In this document: one piece after another, positions 1 through 8,944 of the stretch
How the letters are laid out: every line of letters starts with the position of its first letter
How positions within the stretch are numbered: the stretch's first letter is position 1
NCBI RefSeq assembly: GCF_000173075.1
Contig: NZ_ABVL01000005.1
Coordinates: 124,001-188,000 of the forward strand
Reading direction: 5' to 3'
DNA length: 64,000 nucleotides
Source of the DNA: Chthoniobacter flavus Ellin428
GTDB taxonomy: Bacteria > Verrucomicrobiota > Verrucomicrobiia > Chthoniobacterales > Chthoniobacteraceae
Position numbers and translations under genes: made by a program
The notes under the pieces: generated by a model
The model's input: the letters and a program-made list of their open reading frames with translations, nothing else
What the model was told of the DNA's origin: nothing
Databases searched by the model: none

Positions 1-3000
1 AGGCGCGGCGGAGAAAGTGAGAGTTACCGTTCCGCCTGACGTGGTGATGCCCGTGGGATTGGCGAATGGCACCACGTTTGCGATCTGCACGGGCGTGCCG
101 CTGTCTTGTCCGCCGGTATTGACCACGGCGGTCAGCGAGCCCAAGCCGGTCGGCCGTTGCGACAACTGCAAGGTAAGCTGCGTGGCGCTGGCGGCGGTGA
201 CGATACCGACGGTGCCGTCGTTGAAGGTGACGGTATCGTTCGCCGCGGTCGGATCAAAGTTAAAGCCGTTGATCGTGAGAGTGGCGGAATCGTTGGCGAG
301 ATTCGCCGTGCTCGAAGTGACGACCGGTCCATTCAGAATGGTGAGCGTGTGCGTTGTCGTGGTGCCCAGGACCGCGCCGCTCGGCGTGCCGAGGGTGAAG
401 GTGAGTGTTTTGTCTGCGCCCGGGTGATGAATGAGCGTGCCGGTGATATAGACCGTCGGCTGTCCATTTACGAAAACCAGCGGGCCGACGGTGACGCCGG
501 TGTAGTCGGTGCCGTCGACCGCGGTGCCTCCCACGGTGAAAGGCACGATGCTCGTCGCCGCGACTTTGCTGACCGCGTTGTCGCCGCCTGTCCCGACATA
601 GAGATTTCCCACGGTGTCGAAGGCCAGACCTGCAGGGTCGTCGAGCCCCGAAAGGAAGGTGCTGACCACGCCGAGCGGCGTAACCTTGCTTACCGAGGTG
701 CCGTTGGCGACGTAAACATTACCGGCGGCGTCGATGGCCAGGCCGCCCGCGTTGGGGCCGCCTTGGAAGCCGGAGGCGAAGAGATTTGCCGTGGATCCGT
801 CGGGCGAGACCTTGGTGACCTGGCCGCCAAAGGTCACGTCATTCGTGCCGACATAGAGATTCCCCGCGGCGTCGAACGCCAGGGAGGTGCCGTTGTCCTG
901 CGTAAAGGTAAAGGTGGACTGCGCTCCCGCCGGTGTGATCTTGCTGACCACCCACGAGCCGCTCACCACGCCGGTGGCGTAGAGATTGCCTGTCGTATCG
1001 ATGGCCACTCCGGCCGGCGAGTTCATCGCCGGGACATCGGTGGAAATGGTGCCGTCGGGCGTGATTTTGCTCACCGAGTTATTGCCAAAGAGCGCGACGT
1101 AAAGATTTCCCGCCGCATCGAAGGCGAGACCGGATGGATAGGAAGTAAAGCCGGTCGTCGGGAAGCCCGAAGCAAAGGTGCTGACTTCTCCGTCGGGTGT
1201 GACCTTGCTGATCGAGTCTCCCAGAAAGTTGGCGACGTAAAGGTTGCCGGTGGTGTCAAAAGTCATGCCCTCGGGTGCATTAAAGCCGGTGGCGAAGGGC
1301 GTGATGCTGGGAGCAATGCCGCTGTCGAAAGTCGGGCTACCGGTGAGTTGGACGGGGATGCTGAAGGTTTGCACGCTGGCATCCGCGCTCTCGCCGGTGG
1401 TGCTGAACTCCGCAATCGGCTCGGCTGTTCCGACCGGCACGTTGGCCGCGCTGGTAATGGCGTCGGTCGTAACGGTGGCCGTCAGGGTTCCGGTCTGGGT
1501 GGGCGAATGGGTGAGCGCGATGGTAAGTTGCGTGGCGGTCGCGGCCGTCACTGTGCCGGTCGCGCCATTGTTCAATGTGACAGTGTTATTGGCGGCGATG
1601 GGATCGAAACCGAAACCATTGATCGTGAGGGTCGTGGTATTGAAACCGAGATCGGTCGTCGTCGAAGTGACCACCGGAACCACCGTGGCCACCTGCACCG
1701 GTACGCTGCTGACGCCGCCGGCAGAGACTGTGGCGATGAGCGGGCCGACCTGGTTGGGCGGGGTCGTCAAATTGATCGTGAGCGAGGTGATATTGCCATT
1801 ACCGCCGATGATGATGCCCCCACCATTTACAGAGCCGGCGACGGTGCCGATCGCACCATTGTTAAAGGTCACCGTGTTATTCGCCACGGTCCGATTGAAG
1901 AGGCCATTGATCGCGATCAGCGTCGTATTGATCGGCAGGCTGACGGTGTTCTGATTCACCGTCGGCGGCGGCTCGACGATGGTCATCGCATTCGACTTCG
2001 TCGCTCCCAGGCTGGCGCCTATGGGGGTGTTGAGGGTGAGGGTGAGAGTTACCGAGGCGCCGGGATCGGCGAGGAGTGTTCCGGAGATGGAGGCGGTCGT
2101 CTGGCCGGGAACGAAGATGACTGTTCCATTCGTGGGCAATATCCCGAATGAATAGTCTTTGCCGGCTTGCGCGGTGCCGCTGACGGAGTATTGGACGCTG
2201 ACGGATGGCGTGCACTTGAGTACGTCATTGCCGCTATAACTGCTCACATACAAGCTGCCCTGAGAGTCAAAGACGATTCCGGTCGCCTGGGTGATGCTCA
2301 AAATACCGCCGAACGCACCGGTAATGCGGCCGACTATCCCGGCCGGAGTTACTTTGTTGATGACCCCGTTGCCGTTGTTTGTGACGTAGAGATTGCCGTC
2401 GGAATCCGTGACGATGCCATAGGGCGTACTGAAACCCGTAGCGAAGGTGCTCACGGTGCCGGTGGGAGTGACCTTGCTGATGGTGTTGGCACTGCCATTG
2501 GCCACGTAGAGATTTCCACTCGCATCGAAGGCGAGGCCATTCGGCGTGGAGAAGCCCGAGGCGTAGGTGCTGACGACACCGGCGGGCGTGATCTGCCGCA
2601 CGGTGTTATCGCCATTGGCGACGTAGAGATTGCCCGCCGCGTCGAACGCCAGGCCGTGTGGGTTCGTGAATCCGGAGGCGAAAGTGGTGATCACCAGGCT
2701 CGGTGTCATCTTGATTACCGAGCCGGCCCCGCTGTCGTCGTGCGTCGCCACGTAGAGATTGCCGGCCGTGTCAAAGGCCATGCCCTCCTTGCGGAAATAC
2801 CCTCCCGAAGTGAGGTACGACTTCGTCACCACACCGCTGGGCGAGATGCGGCTGATATCGCCGAAATTATGATTGGAGACATAGAGATTTCCGACGGAAT
2901 CGATCGTCAGCCAGGAGGCCGAGGCGGAGTTGGAGACATTCGTGGCAAAGACGGAGGGGGCGGCGAGCGCGCCATTGGTAAAGGACGGAGTGGCGCTTCC

Positions 3001-4500
3001 CGTCAGGGTCAACGGAATGCTAAAGGTGCCGGCCGACTGATTGACTGTCTCGCTGTCCGTGGTGAACTGAACCGTGGCAGCGCTGCTGGGCTCGACAATG
3101 GTCATGGTATTCACCGTCGCGCTGCCGAGACTGGCGCCGGTCGGTGTCCCAAGGGTAAAGGTCAGCGTTTGTGAGGTGGGTGGATCGAGGAGTAGCAAGC
3201 CGGTGATCGTGCCTGCCGTCTGGCCGTTGACGATGGTCAGCGGACTGGTCACGGCGGTGTAGTCGACTCCGGATTGTGCCGTCCCTCCGAGCGTGAAGGG
3301 GACTGACACCGTCGGCGCCAGCTGGACCAGGGTGGTTCCATTGCCGAAGTAGAGATTGCCGGATTGATCGAAAGTGACGCCGGCCGGGGCGACGCCAAAA
3401 TTCAGGGGGATGTTGCCGGCGACAGTGCCATCCGGTGCGATCTGGCTGAATTCCCAGAGATTCGTCCCCGCGATGGTCGCGGCGTAGAGATAGCCGGCGG
3501 AGTCGAACGCCATGGAAAACACCGAGCCAAATCCCGCGGCGAATGAGCTGACGGCGCCCGCGGGTGTCACCTTTCGAATAACGTCGTCGGTGCAGGAGAC
3601 ATAAAGGTTGTTGGCGCTGTCCACGGCCATGGCCTGCACGGGCAGCGGGCACGTGGCGAATGAGATCATGACGCCGGCCGGAGTGACCTGGACGATCGAG
3701 CCATCTTCCTGGCCGACGTAAAGATTTTTGGCGCTGTCGCAAACCAGCGCCGTCGGTGCGGTCAGGCCGGCGTCATCGGGGATAAAAAAGCTGCTTCCGC
3801 CATCCGGGGTCAATTTGATGACGTTATGGGTGTTGGTGAAGGAGTAGTTGTTGCTGACGTAAATATTCCCGTCGCTATCGATGGCCAGTCCGGTTGGGTT
3901 GTTGAAGCCACCCGACGATGCGACGGTGGTGAGGGTGCCGTTCGGAGTGACCTTTTGCAGTGCCCCGCCGGCGAGCGCGTAGATGTTGCCCGCCGCGTCC
4001 GCGACGACTTGGGTGATGGCAATGCCGAGGCCCGTGGCGAAGTTGGACGACGTGCCGCTGGCGCCGGCGGCGAAGCTCGCGTTGCCAGTCAGCGTGGCCG
4101 TGACGTTGAACGTCCCAGCGGTCGCGTTCACGCTCTCGCTCGTCGGGTTGAATTGCACCATGGGCGCGATCACGGCCACCGTCACCGGGGAGCCGCTGCT
4201 CAGGCCATCGGTGGTGACGACCGCCGTCAGGTTGCCGGTCACGGAGGGCGGGGCGCTGAGCGTCACGGTGAGTTGCGTGGCGGTGGCGGCCGTCACGGTG
4301 CCGGTGACACCTTGATTGAAGACGACGGTATTATTGGCCGCGAGGGAGTCGAAGCCGAGGCCGCTAATGGTGACCGTCGTCGACGCGAAATTGAGGATGG
4401 AAACGGTAGGCGTCACCACAGCGGCGTGGCCAAGGCCCGCGAGCAGCAGGAGAATGGGCAGGACGTGCGAAACCAGGGTGCGACGGAACGATGTCTTCAT
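1..4500 (-). CDS. Giant secreted protein with Calx-beta, NHL-propeller and IPT/TIG-like domains (3' end off the left edge)
   Basis: An open frame of 1,500 codons runs from an ATG at 4500 to the left edge without a stop. The N-terminus has a signal peptide (MKTSFRR, then a Leu-rich core ending near residue 28). An IPT/TIG-like domain (ITGLGF-type motif) follows. Three copies of one composite unit come next: the first strands of a Calx-beta domain (ESVN..AGTF), six NHL blades with the motif GLAFDAAGNLYVAN, then the rest of the Calx-beta domain (GGTAQSGVDYT). Approximate residues of the units are 112-470, 470-842 and 1020-1387. Two further IPT/TIG-like domains lie between units 2 and 3, and another near the visible end. 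Role is inferred: an extracellular or surface adhesion-type structural protein. No catalytic motif is visible. The gene is divergent from the next one. No clear Shine-Dalgarno sequence precedes the ATG. Confidence 0.85.
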   Translation of the reverse strand, partial: MKTSFRRTLVSHVLPILLLLAGLGHAAVVTPTVSILNFASTTVTISGLGFDSLAANNTVVFNQGVTGTVTAATATQLTVTLSAPPSVTGNLTAVVTTDGLSSGSPVTVAVIAPMVQFNPTSESVNATAGTFNVTATLTGNASFAAGASGTSSNFATGLGIAITQVVADAAGNIYALAGGALQKVTPNGTLTTVASSGGFNNPTGLAIDSDGNIYVSNNYSFTNTHNVIKLTPDGGSSFFIPDDAGLTAPTALVCDSAKNLYVGQEDGSIVQVTPAGVMISFATCPLPVQAMAVDSANNLYVSCTDDVIRKVTPAGAVSSFAAGFGSVFSMAFDSAGYLYAATIAGTNLWEFSQIAPDGTVAGNIPLNFGVAPAGVTFDQSGNLYFGNGTTLVQLAPTVSVPFTLGGTAQSGVDYTAVTSPLTIVNGQTAGTITGLLLLDPPTSQTLTFTLGTPTGASLGSATVNTMTIVEPSSAATVQFTTDSETVNQSAGTFSIPLTLTGSATPSFTNGALAAPSVFATNVSNSASASWLTIDSVGNLYVSNHNFGDISRISPSGVVTKSYLTSGGYFRKEGMAFDTAGNLYVATHDDSGAGSVIKMTPSLVITTFASGFTNPHGLAFDAAGNLYVANGDNTVRQITPAGVVSTYASGFSTPNGLAFDASGNLYVANGSANTISKVTPTGTVSTFATGFSTPYGIVTDSDGNLYVTNNGNGVINKVTPAGIVGRITGAFGGILSITQATGIVFDSQGSLYVSSYSGNDVLKCTPSVSVQYSVSGTAQAGKDYSFGILPTNGTVIFVPGQTTASISGTLLADPGASVTLTLTLNTPIGASLGATKSNAMTIVEPPPTVNQNTVSLPINTTLIAINGLFNRTVANNTVTFNNGAIGTVAGSVNGGGIIIGGNGNITSLTINLTTPPNQVGPLIATVSAGGVSSVPVQVATVVPVVTSTTTDLGFNTTTLTINGFGFDPIAANNTVTLNNGATGTVTAATATQLTIALTHSPTQTGTLTATVTTDAITSAANVPVGTAEPIAEFSTTGESADASVQTFSIPVQLTGSPTFDSGIAPSITPFATGFNAPEGMTFDTTGNLYVANFLGDSISKVTPDGEVSTFASGFPTTGFTSYPSGLAFDAAGNLYVALFGNNSVSKITPDGTISTDVPAMNSPAGVAIDTTGNLYATGVVSGSWVVSKITPAGAQSTFTFTQDNGTSLAFDAAGNLYVGTNDVTFGGQVTKVSPDGSTANLFASGFQGGPNAGGLAIDAAGNVYVANGTSVSKVTPLGVVSTFLSGLDDPAGLAFDTVGNLYVGTGGDNAVSKVAATSIVPFTVGGTAVDGTDYTGVTVGPLVFVNGQPTVYITGTLIHHPGADKTLTFTLGTPSGAVLGTTTTHTLTILNGPVVTSSTANLANDSATLTINGFNFDPTAANDTVTFNDGTVGIVTAASATQLTLQLSQRPTGLGSLTAVVNTGGQDSGTPVQIANVVPFANPTGITTSGGTVTLTFSAAP

Positions 4501-4761
4501 GTCGGAGTAGTTGAAGAGTGAAAAAGCGGGGGGTAGCCGGGGACCTCAATCGAAACGCCTTCCACCCCCCCGGTGGGCTGCAAATCGTAAGATCGCAAGC
4601 AGAAGGCGGGATAGTGCCTCGAATTAGCTGTACAAGCAAGAAGGTATGAGGTAACAAAACCGCGACAAAGCTCCGCAGTTTCACGAAATCTGGCCTTCGG
4701 AAACGACTCGCCAAACGCCTTTGGCGGGCGAAGATTGATTCAAGCGGTAAATCCGACTGAA

Positions 4762-5570
4762 ATGCGTCCCCCAGATTCCAGCATCCGAGCGATGATTGTG
4801 GCCGCTTGCGGAAGTCTTTTCCTGGCCGCCACGTGTCTCTCCGCCGAACCGGCGCGCTACAAGGATAGCCTCACGGGTCGAGAGATTCCGGACGCTTGGT
4901 TCCTGCAAAACGGACTGCCTTTGGATGACCCGAAAGTTCCGCTGCAGGATCCCGATCAGGACGGCTTTACGAATGAAGACGAGTGGCGCGAGCACACGGA
5001 TCCGAAGAACAAGGAATCGCATCCGGCCTATCACACGAAACTCTTCCTCGAGCGAGTCGAGGAGGTCGCTTTCCGGTTTGTATTCATGGCCTACGGCGGC
5101 GATCCGGCGAAAGACAGGCCTGAAAGGATGAGGTTCCAGATCGACAAACTCGATCTTCGACAACCTTCCGACTTCCTCGCTTTGGGCGACATGATTCCCA
5201 ACACGAAATACAAGCTGGATAAGTTCGTGCAAAAATTTGCCCCCCAACCCCGCTTGGCAAAGACGACATTTCCGAATTGACCGTAGTGGACACCGTGACC
5301 GGACAAAAGGTGCTTCTGATTCTCAATAAGATTGCCAACGACCCGGATGTCTACGCCAGATTTGCTTACGAGTGGTTGCCGCTTGGGAGTTCCTCGGGCG
5401 TGCAGAGGTTCAGAGTAAAAGTATCTCAGGAATTCGTCCTCAAACCGCTGATCGATGACCGGCATCACTACAAGCTCTTGGACGTCGATGACAAGGAAGC
5501 GCGCATCGGATTACCGACTGGCGAAATGTACACCGTCAAGCCCGACCCACGTCGCTCGGCGGAGAAATGA
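4762..5570 (+). pseudogene. Amuc_1099-like pilus-associated protein, interrupted by a frameshift
   Basis: Two adjacent frames together encode one protein. The first part (to the stop at 5280) has a signal peptide ending ...CLSA, then DPDQDGFTNEDEW and LDLRQPSDFLALGDMIP. The second part (in frame to 5570) continues ISELTVVDTVTGQKVLLIL and ends with a small beta-rich region. These segments match the order I know from the Amuc_1099 family of Verrucomicrobia, a periplasmic protein linked to a type IV pilus-like system. The frames switch by -1 at a run of six C residues (5240-5245). This is either a real disruption or a homopolymer sequencing error. Starts at 4762 or 4792 are possible, and both keep the signal peptide. 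No other pilus gene is nearby, so this is an isolated paralogue. Confidence 0.65.
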
Positions 5571-5646
5571 CGCGGGGCTGAATGATGGAACGTCTTGAGC
5601 GGATGGTGGCGCAGGGGTTCCAGAAAATTACCCCACTGGCCGTCGG

Positions 5647-5991
5647 CTAATCTATTTTCTCCGCGGTAAACTTTTCACCTCGGTTATTCTTCACCGTGAG
5701 TTTCTTGCCATCTTCACTGAGTGTTAGCTTATCGACCGTCGCGCCGCCCTTCCAACTGATCTCATACTTTCGTTCCGCGGTGTCGGCGGGGACGCCTTTC
5801 CAGACACCGGTGGCTCGCGGAGATTGAATGGTGCCGTCCGGACGGATTTCATTAATGTCCGTATGATTCCTCCAGCGCCAATGGCCGACGATCGGATCTT
5901 TTTCCTTTTCGCTGCCGGCTTTGACCGGATCGGATCCGAAAGCGAACAATGAGGCGAGGCACAGGGTGAGCGCAACGATGGTGGTTTTCAT
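5647..5991 (-). CDS. Small secreted protein of unknown function
   Basis: The product is 114 residues. It starts MKTTIVALTLCLASLFAFGS, a typical signal peptide, followed by a charged linker and a compact domain with IVGHWRWRN, DGTIQSPRATGVWKG and LSEDGKKLTVKN. The pattern of a GxW near the start, a short beta hairpin and a closing strand resembles small lipocalin-like or META-like beta domains often found in Verrucomicrobia and Planctomycetes, but I do not recognise a named family. The frame is open further upstream to 6042, yet only the ATG at 5991 puts the signal sequence at the N-terminus. It is transcribed towards the Amuc_1099-like gene, with 76 bases between their ends. Confidence 0.6.
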   Translation of the reverse strand: MKTTIVALTLCLASLFAFGSDPVKAGSEKEKDPIVGHWRWRNHTDINEIRPDGTIQSPRATGVWKGVPADTAERKYEISWKGGATVDKLTLSEDGKKLTVKNNRGEKFTAEKID

Positions 5992-6228
5992 TGGAGATCG
6001 GTCAACGGGAGGGCGGCCTGACTCTGCATTCCCAAACGGCATGAAGGTGGGAGCCAGAATCTGTCAAAGAGCATAATAGCCTCTGCCAAAAGGCTCCAGT
6101 CGCATCTTGTGTTCACTGAAACAGGCGGCAATTCTGCCGACTTTGCGTGTGAGACTTCTCAGGACTCGAATAAAATCGGGCCGGTTAAAAACGTGGTGGC
6201 TTTCCAGCGCGAAGGGTGACCGCGGCCA

Positions 6229-7341
6229 ATGAAAATGGAATTTGCCAACGGATTGGGGATGGAGAACCCTCGCGGCCCGATGAGCACCCTGCCCTCACTC
6301 CAACTCGACATGTGGTTACGCGCCGTAACCTTCACCGCCCTGTTGGCAGCGCCGGCCGTCATGCATGCAGACATCGGCTATCAGTTCGTGACCGTCGGCA
6401 ACCCGGGCAACGCGAATGACACCGTGACCGCAAGTGATGGCTCCGGTCTCTCCTTCGGAGGGGTAAGCTATACCTACGCGATCGGCAAGTATGACGTGAC
6501 TCTGGATCAATACGCGGCGTTTCTGAACGCGGTGGCGCAGACAGACCCCTACTCGCTCTATAACCCGAATATGGCGACCGACCTGAACAGCGCGGGCATC
6601 AGCCAGACGGGGAGCAGTGGGAGCTATTCGTATTCGGTGATTGGGAGCGGGTCGCGACCGGTGGCGTGGGTGAGTTGGTTTGATGCGGCGCGAATGGCCA
6701 ACTGGATGCAAAACGGGCAGCCCACGGGACAGGGAGAAGTGGCGGGTTCCACGGAGCAGGGAGCCTACACACTCAACGGAGCGACTTCTGGAATCATCAA
6801 TAAGAATGCGAACGCGGTGAATTGGATCCCGACGGAGAGCGAGTGGTACAAAGCGGCGTATTACGATCCCAACAAAGGCGGCCCGGGCGTGGGTGGGTAT
6901 TGGACGTATGCGACCAGGAGCGATACAGCGCCAGGAAACGTGGTAGGCGATGGCACCAATCGGGCGAACTACAACACCGGCGTCTATTCCGTTACCCAGA
7001 GCGATACGTATAGCAGTTTGCCAAACTACCTGACCGACGTGGGAGCATTCGGTGCCAATTCGTCGAGTGCCTATGGCACCTACGATCAAAATGGAGACGT
7101 CTATCAATGGGTCGATGGCGTGCAGACCGACGGTGTTACGCGGGAGTTGCGGGGCGGCGCGTGGCCCAGTGATTCGGCAAAAATGCAGTCCTCCTTCCGC
7201 GCCTTCCAGCCTGTTCCGGTGCCCGCCGCGAGCGACTTTGGGTTTCGTTTGGCGACTGTCCCTGAGCCGAGCGCGACCGTCAGTTTAGTTTTTGCCGGTG
7301 GGCTATTGCTCGCTCGGCGGAAGAGACCCCCTACTCTCTAG
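6229..7341 (+). CDS. SUMF1/FGE-fold protein with PEP-CTERM sorting signal
   Basis: The protein is up to 370 residues. A signal peptide (WLRAVTFTALLAAPAVMHA) lies about 28 residues in, so starts at 6259, 6280 or 6310 are also possible. The main domain has the SUMF1 (formylglycine-generating enzyme-like) signatures: YAIGKYDVTLDQYAAFLNAV, RPVAWVSWFDAARMANWM, PTESEWYKAAYYDP, NGDVYQWVDG, RELRGGAW and GFRLAT. The C-terminus is a PEP-CTERM signal: VPEP, a hydrophobic stretch, then ARRKR. The whole protein contains no cysteine, so it cannot be a copper/cysteine sulfatase-activating enzyme. A structural or binding role at the surface is more likely. No exosortase is seen in the window. Confidence 0.85.
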   Translation: MKMEFANGLGMENPRGPMSTLPSLQLDMWLRAVTFTALLAAPAVMHADIGYQFVTVGNPGNANDTVTASDGSGLSFGGVSYTYAIGKYDVTLDQYAAFLNAVAQTDPYSLYNPNMATDLNSAGISQTGSSGSYSYSVIGSGSRPVAWVSWFDAARMANWMQNGQPTGQGEVAGSTEQGAYTLNGATSGIINKNANAVNWIPTESEWYKAAYYDPNKGGPGVGGYWTYATRSDTAPGNVVGDGTNRANYNTGVYSVTQSDTYSSLPNYLTDVGAFGANSSSAYGTYDQNGDVYQWVDGVQTDGVTRELRGGAWPSDSAKMQSSFRAFQPVPVPAASDFGFRLATVPEPSATVSLVFAGGLLLARRKRPPTL

Positions 7342-7408
7342 CGCCTATTGCCAATGAGGGACCGAAGTTCCGTCGCAACCCTCTTGCTGACAGCTCCTAC
7401 CAAAAAAA

Positions 7409-7482
7409 TCGGGCCGACTGGATTCGAACCAGCGACCTCTTGAACCCCATTCAAGCGCACTACCAAGCTGTGCTACGGCCCG
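7409..7482 (-). tRNA. tRNA-Pro (anticodon GGG)
   Basis: The 74-base reverse complement folds as a cloverleaf. The 7-bp acceptor stem is CGGGCCG/CGGCCCG, followed by TA and a D stem GCAC/GTGC. The anticodon stem is CTTGA/TCAAG with loop ATGGGGT, which places GGG at positions 34-36. The T arm carries TTCGAAT. The discriminator base is A and no CCA is encoded. A run of seven T follows directly on the transcribed strand and could serve as terminator. Confidence 0.97.
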
Positions 7483-7661
7483 AGATTTTTTGGAGGGCGG
7501 AAAAGTAACCGGACGCCGGGAAAAGGGAAGCGGTTTTTCTGCGATTTCGCGAGAATGGATTTAGCCGGCCTGGCTGGGGATTGGCGCAGGGGCCGGATTT
7601 TGGCGGGGTGTCCAGTCGGTGGCGGAGGCGCCGGAGGCGACCTGGGCGAGGATTTCGTCCA

Positions 7662-8666
7662 CTAGGGAACGATGCGAGAAAGCCCACAAACGGGATCGGT
7701 ATTGGCCGGGTCGCCGGTCAGGAGCGTCGCCTGGCAGCGGCAGCCGCCGAAGTCCCGGGTGCGTTCGGGGCAACCACGGCAGGGTTCGCGCATCCAATCC
7801 TCGCCGCGGAATTGCTGGAAACTCTCCGATTCAGACCAGATCCACGCCAGGGAACGTGCCCGGACGTTTTCGAAACGCAGGCCGGGAATGGACGACGCGG
7901 TCGGGCAGGGCAGGGTGTCGCCGACGGCATTGACGGTGAGATAGCGCCGGCCCCAGCCATTCATGCAGGGCTTCGGCCGGTCTTCGTAGTAGTCGGGCAG
8001 GACGTAGAAGATATCCATCTGCTCGCGGCACCGGGCTTTTTCTTCCTCCGCAATTTGCCGGGCGGTGTGCACTTGCTCGCGCGTGGGTAGAAGCTGTGCG
8101 CGGTTGAGGAAGGCCCAGCCGTAATACTGGACATTGGCCAGTTCGAGGCGGATGGCGCCGAGCGAGGCGGCGAAGGCGACGATCTCGCGCAGGCGATCGA
8201 TGTTGCGCCGATGGAGGACGACATTCGTGCTCAAGGGGAGGCCGGCTTCCCGCGCTATCCGGGCGGCGGCGATCTTTTTCTCATGCGCTCGCGCGCCGGC
8301 GATCGCATCCGCGAGCACCGCTTCTTCGGCTTGGAAACTGATCTGCACGGAATCGAGTCCGGCCTCGCGCAACTCATGCGCGCGTTTCGCGTCCAGACCG
8401 AGACTGCTGGTGATGAGATTCGTATAAAGGCCGGCCTGGCGCGCGTGGGCGATCAGCTGCGCGAGATCAGGACGCAGCAAAGGTTCGCCGCCGGAAAAGC
8501 CCGCCTGCAGCACGCCGAGTGCGGCGGCTTCGTCGATCACCCGCTGCCACTCGCTGGTCGTCAATTCGTTGCCGCCGGGATACATCGCCGGATTCGAGCA
8601 ATACGGGCAATGCAGCGGACAACGATACGTGACCTCCGCGAGCAGAGCGTAGGGACGGAAATTCAC
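7662..8666 (-). CDS. pqqE: PqqE, PqqA peptide cyclase (radical SAM)
   Basis: The 334-residue product joins the Glu and Tyr side chains of PqqA in the first step of PQQ synthesis (family knowledge). The radical SAM cluster motif CPLHCPYC (C16, C20, C23) is at the N-terminus, followed by the glycine-rich SAM motif GFSGGEPLLRPD. The C-terminal SPASM-type auxiliary cluster residues are visible (CMNGW, CPTASS, CRGCPE, GGCRCQA). Translation starts at a GTG that overlaps the pqqD stop (GTGA), so the two are probably coupled. It is the last gene of the minus-strand pqqC-pqqD-pqqE unit. Confidence 0.95.
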   Translation of the reverse strand: MNFRPYALLAEVTYRCPLHCPYCSNPAMYPGGNELTTSEWQRVIDEAAALGVLQAGFSGGEPLLRPDLAQLIAHARQAGLYTNLITSSLGLDAKRAHELREAGLDSVQISFQAEEAVLADAIAGARAHEKKIAAARIAREAGLPLSTNVVLHRRNIDRLREIVAFAASLGAIRLELANVQYYGWAFLNRAQLLPTREQVHTARQIAEEEKARCREQMDIFYVLPDYYEDRPKPCMNGWGRRYLTVNAVGDTLPCPTASSIPGLRFENVRARSLAWIWSESESFQQFRGEDWMREPCRGCPERTRDFGGCRCQATLLTGDPANTDPVCGLSRIVP

Positions 8667-8944
8667 GAGACGACGATGAGCTTCTTTTCGTGAAGCTCAG
8701 CCAGGCAGGTGATGACGTCCTCGCGCAACTCGTCGAGCGGCGCCTCGTATTCTTCCGCGAGGGCGACGGTGATTTCCTCCACGGTCTGCTTCCCATCGCA
8801 ACGGGCGATGATCGCGTGGGCGCTGAAATTCAATTCCTGAATGCCTTCGGGCGAAAGCAGCACGGGCTGACCGGCCACGCGGTCGGTCTGGATGCGGGCG
8901 CCCGGCGCGAGGGCGGGTCTGGATTGAGGCGAGATGGAGCTCAT
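8663..8944 (-). CDS. pqqD: PqqD, PqqA-binding chaperone
   Basis: The 93-residue protein presents the PqqA peptide to PqqE (family knowledge). After a short Pro-rich head it has the RRE-type winged-helix pattern: QPVLLSPEGIQELNFSAHAIIARCDGKQTVEEI, then an acidic helix and LAELHEKKLIVVS. The length is typical for stand-alone PqqD. The ATG at 8944 overlaps the pqqC stop by ATGA, and its own stop overlaps the pqqE GTG. Confidence 0.93.
   Translation of the reverse strand: MSSISPQSRPALAPGARIQTDRVAGQPVLLSPEGIQELNFSAHAIIARCDGKQTVEEITVALAEEYEAPLDELREDVITCLAELHEKKLIVVS

Noticed and set aside
106..2151. A long plus-strand open frame opposite the NHL/Calx-beta gene
   Set aside because: Its translation is Gly/Arg/Asp-rich repetition produced by the high-GC, repetitive minus-strand gene. 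The minus strand has a signal peptide and clear domains.
5236..5280. Programmed -1 ribosomal frameshifting in the Amuc_1099-like gene
   Set aside because: The C run is slippery, but no stem-loop or pseudoknot stands out downstream and the family is not known to use recoding. An indel is the simpler explanation.
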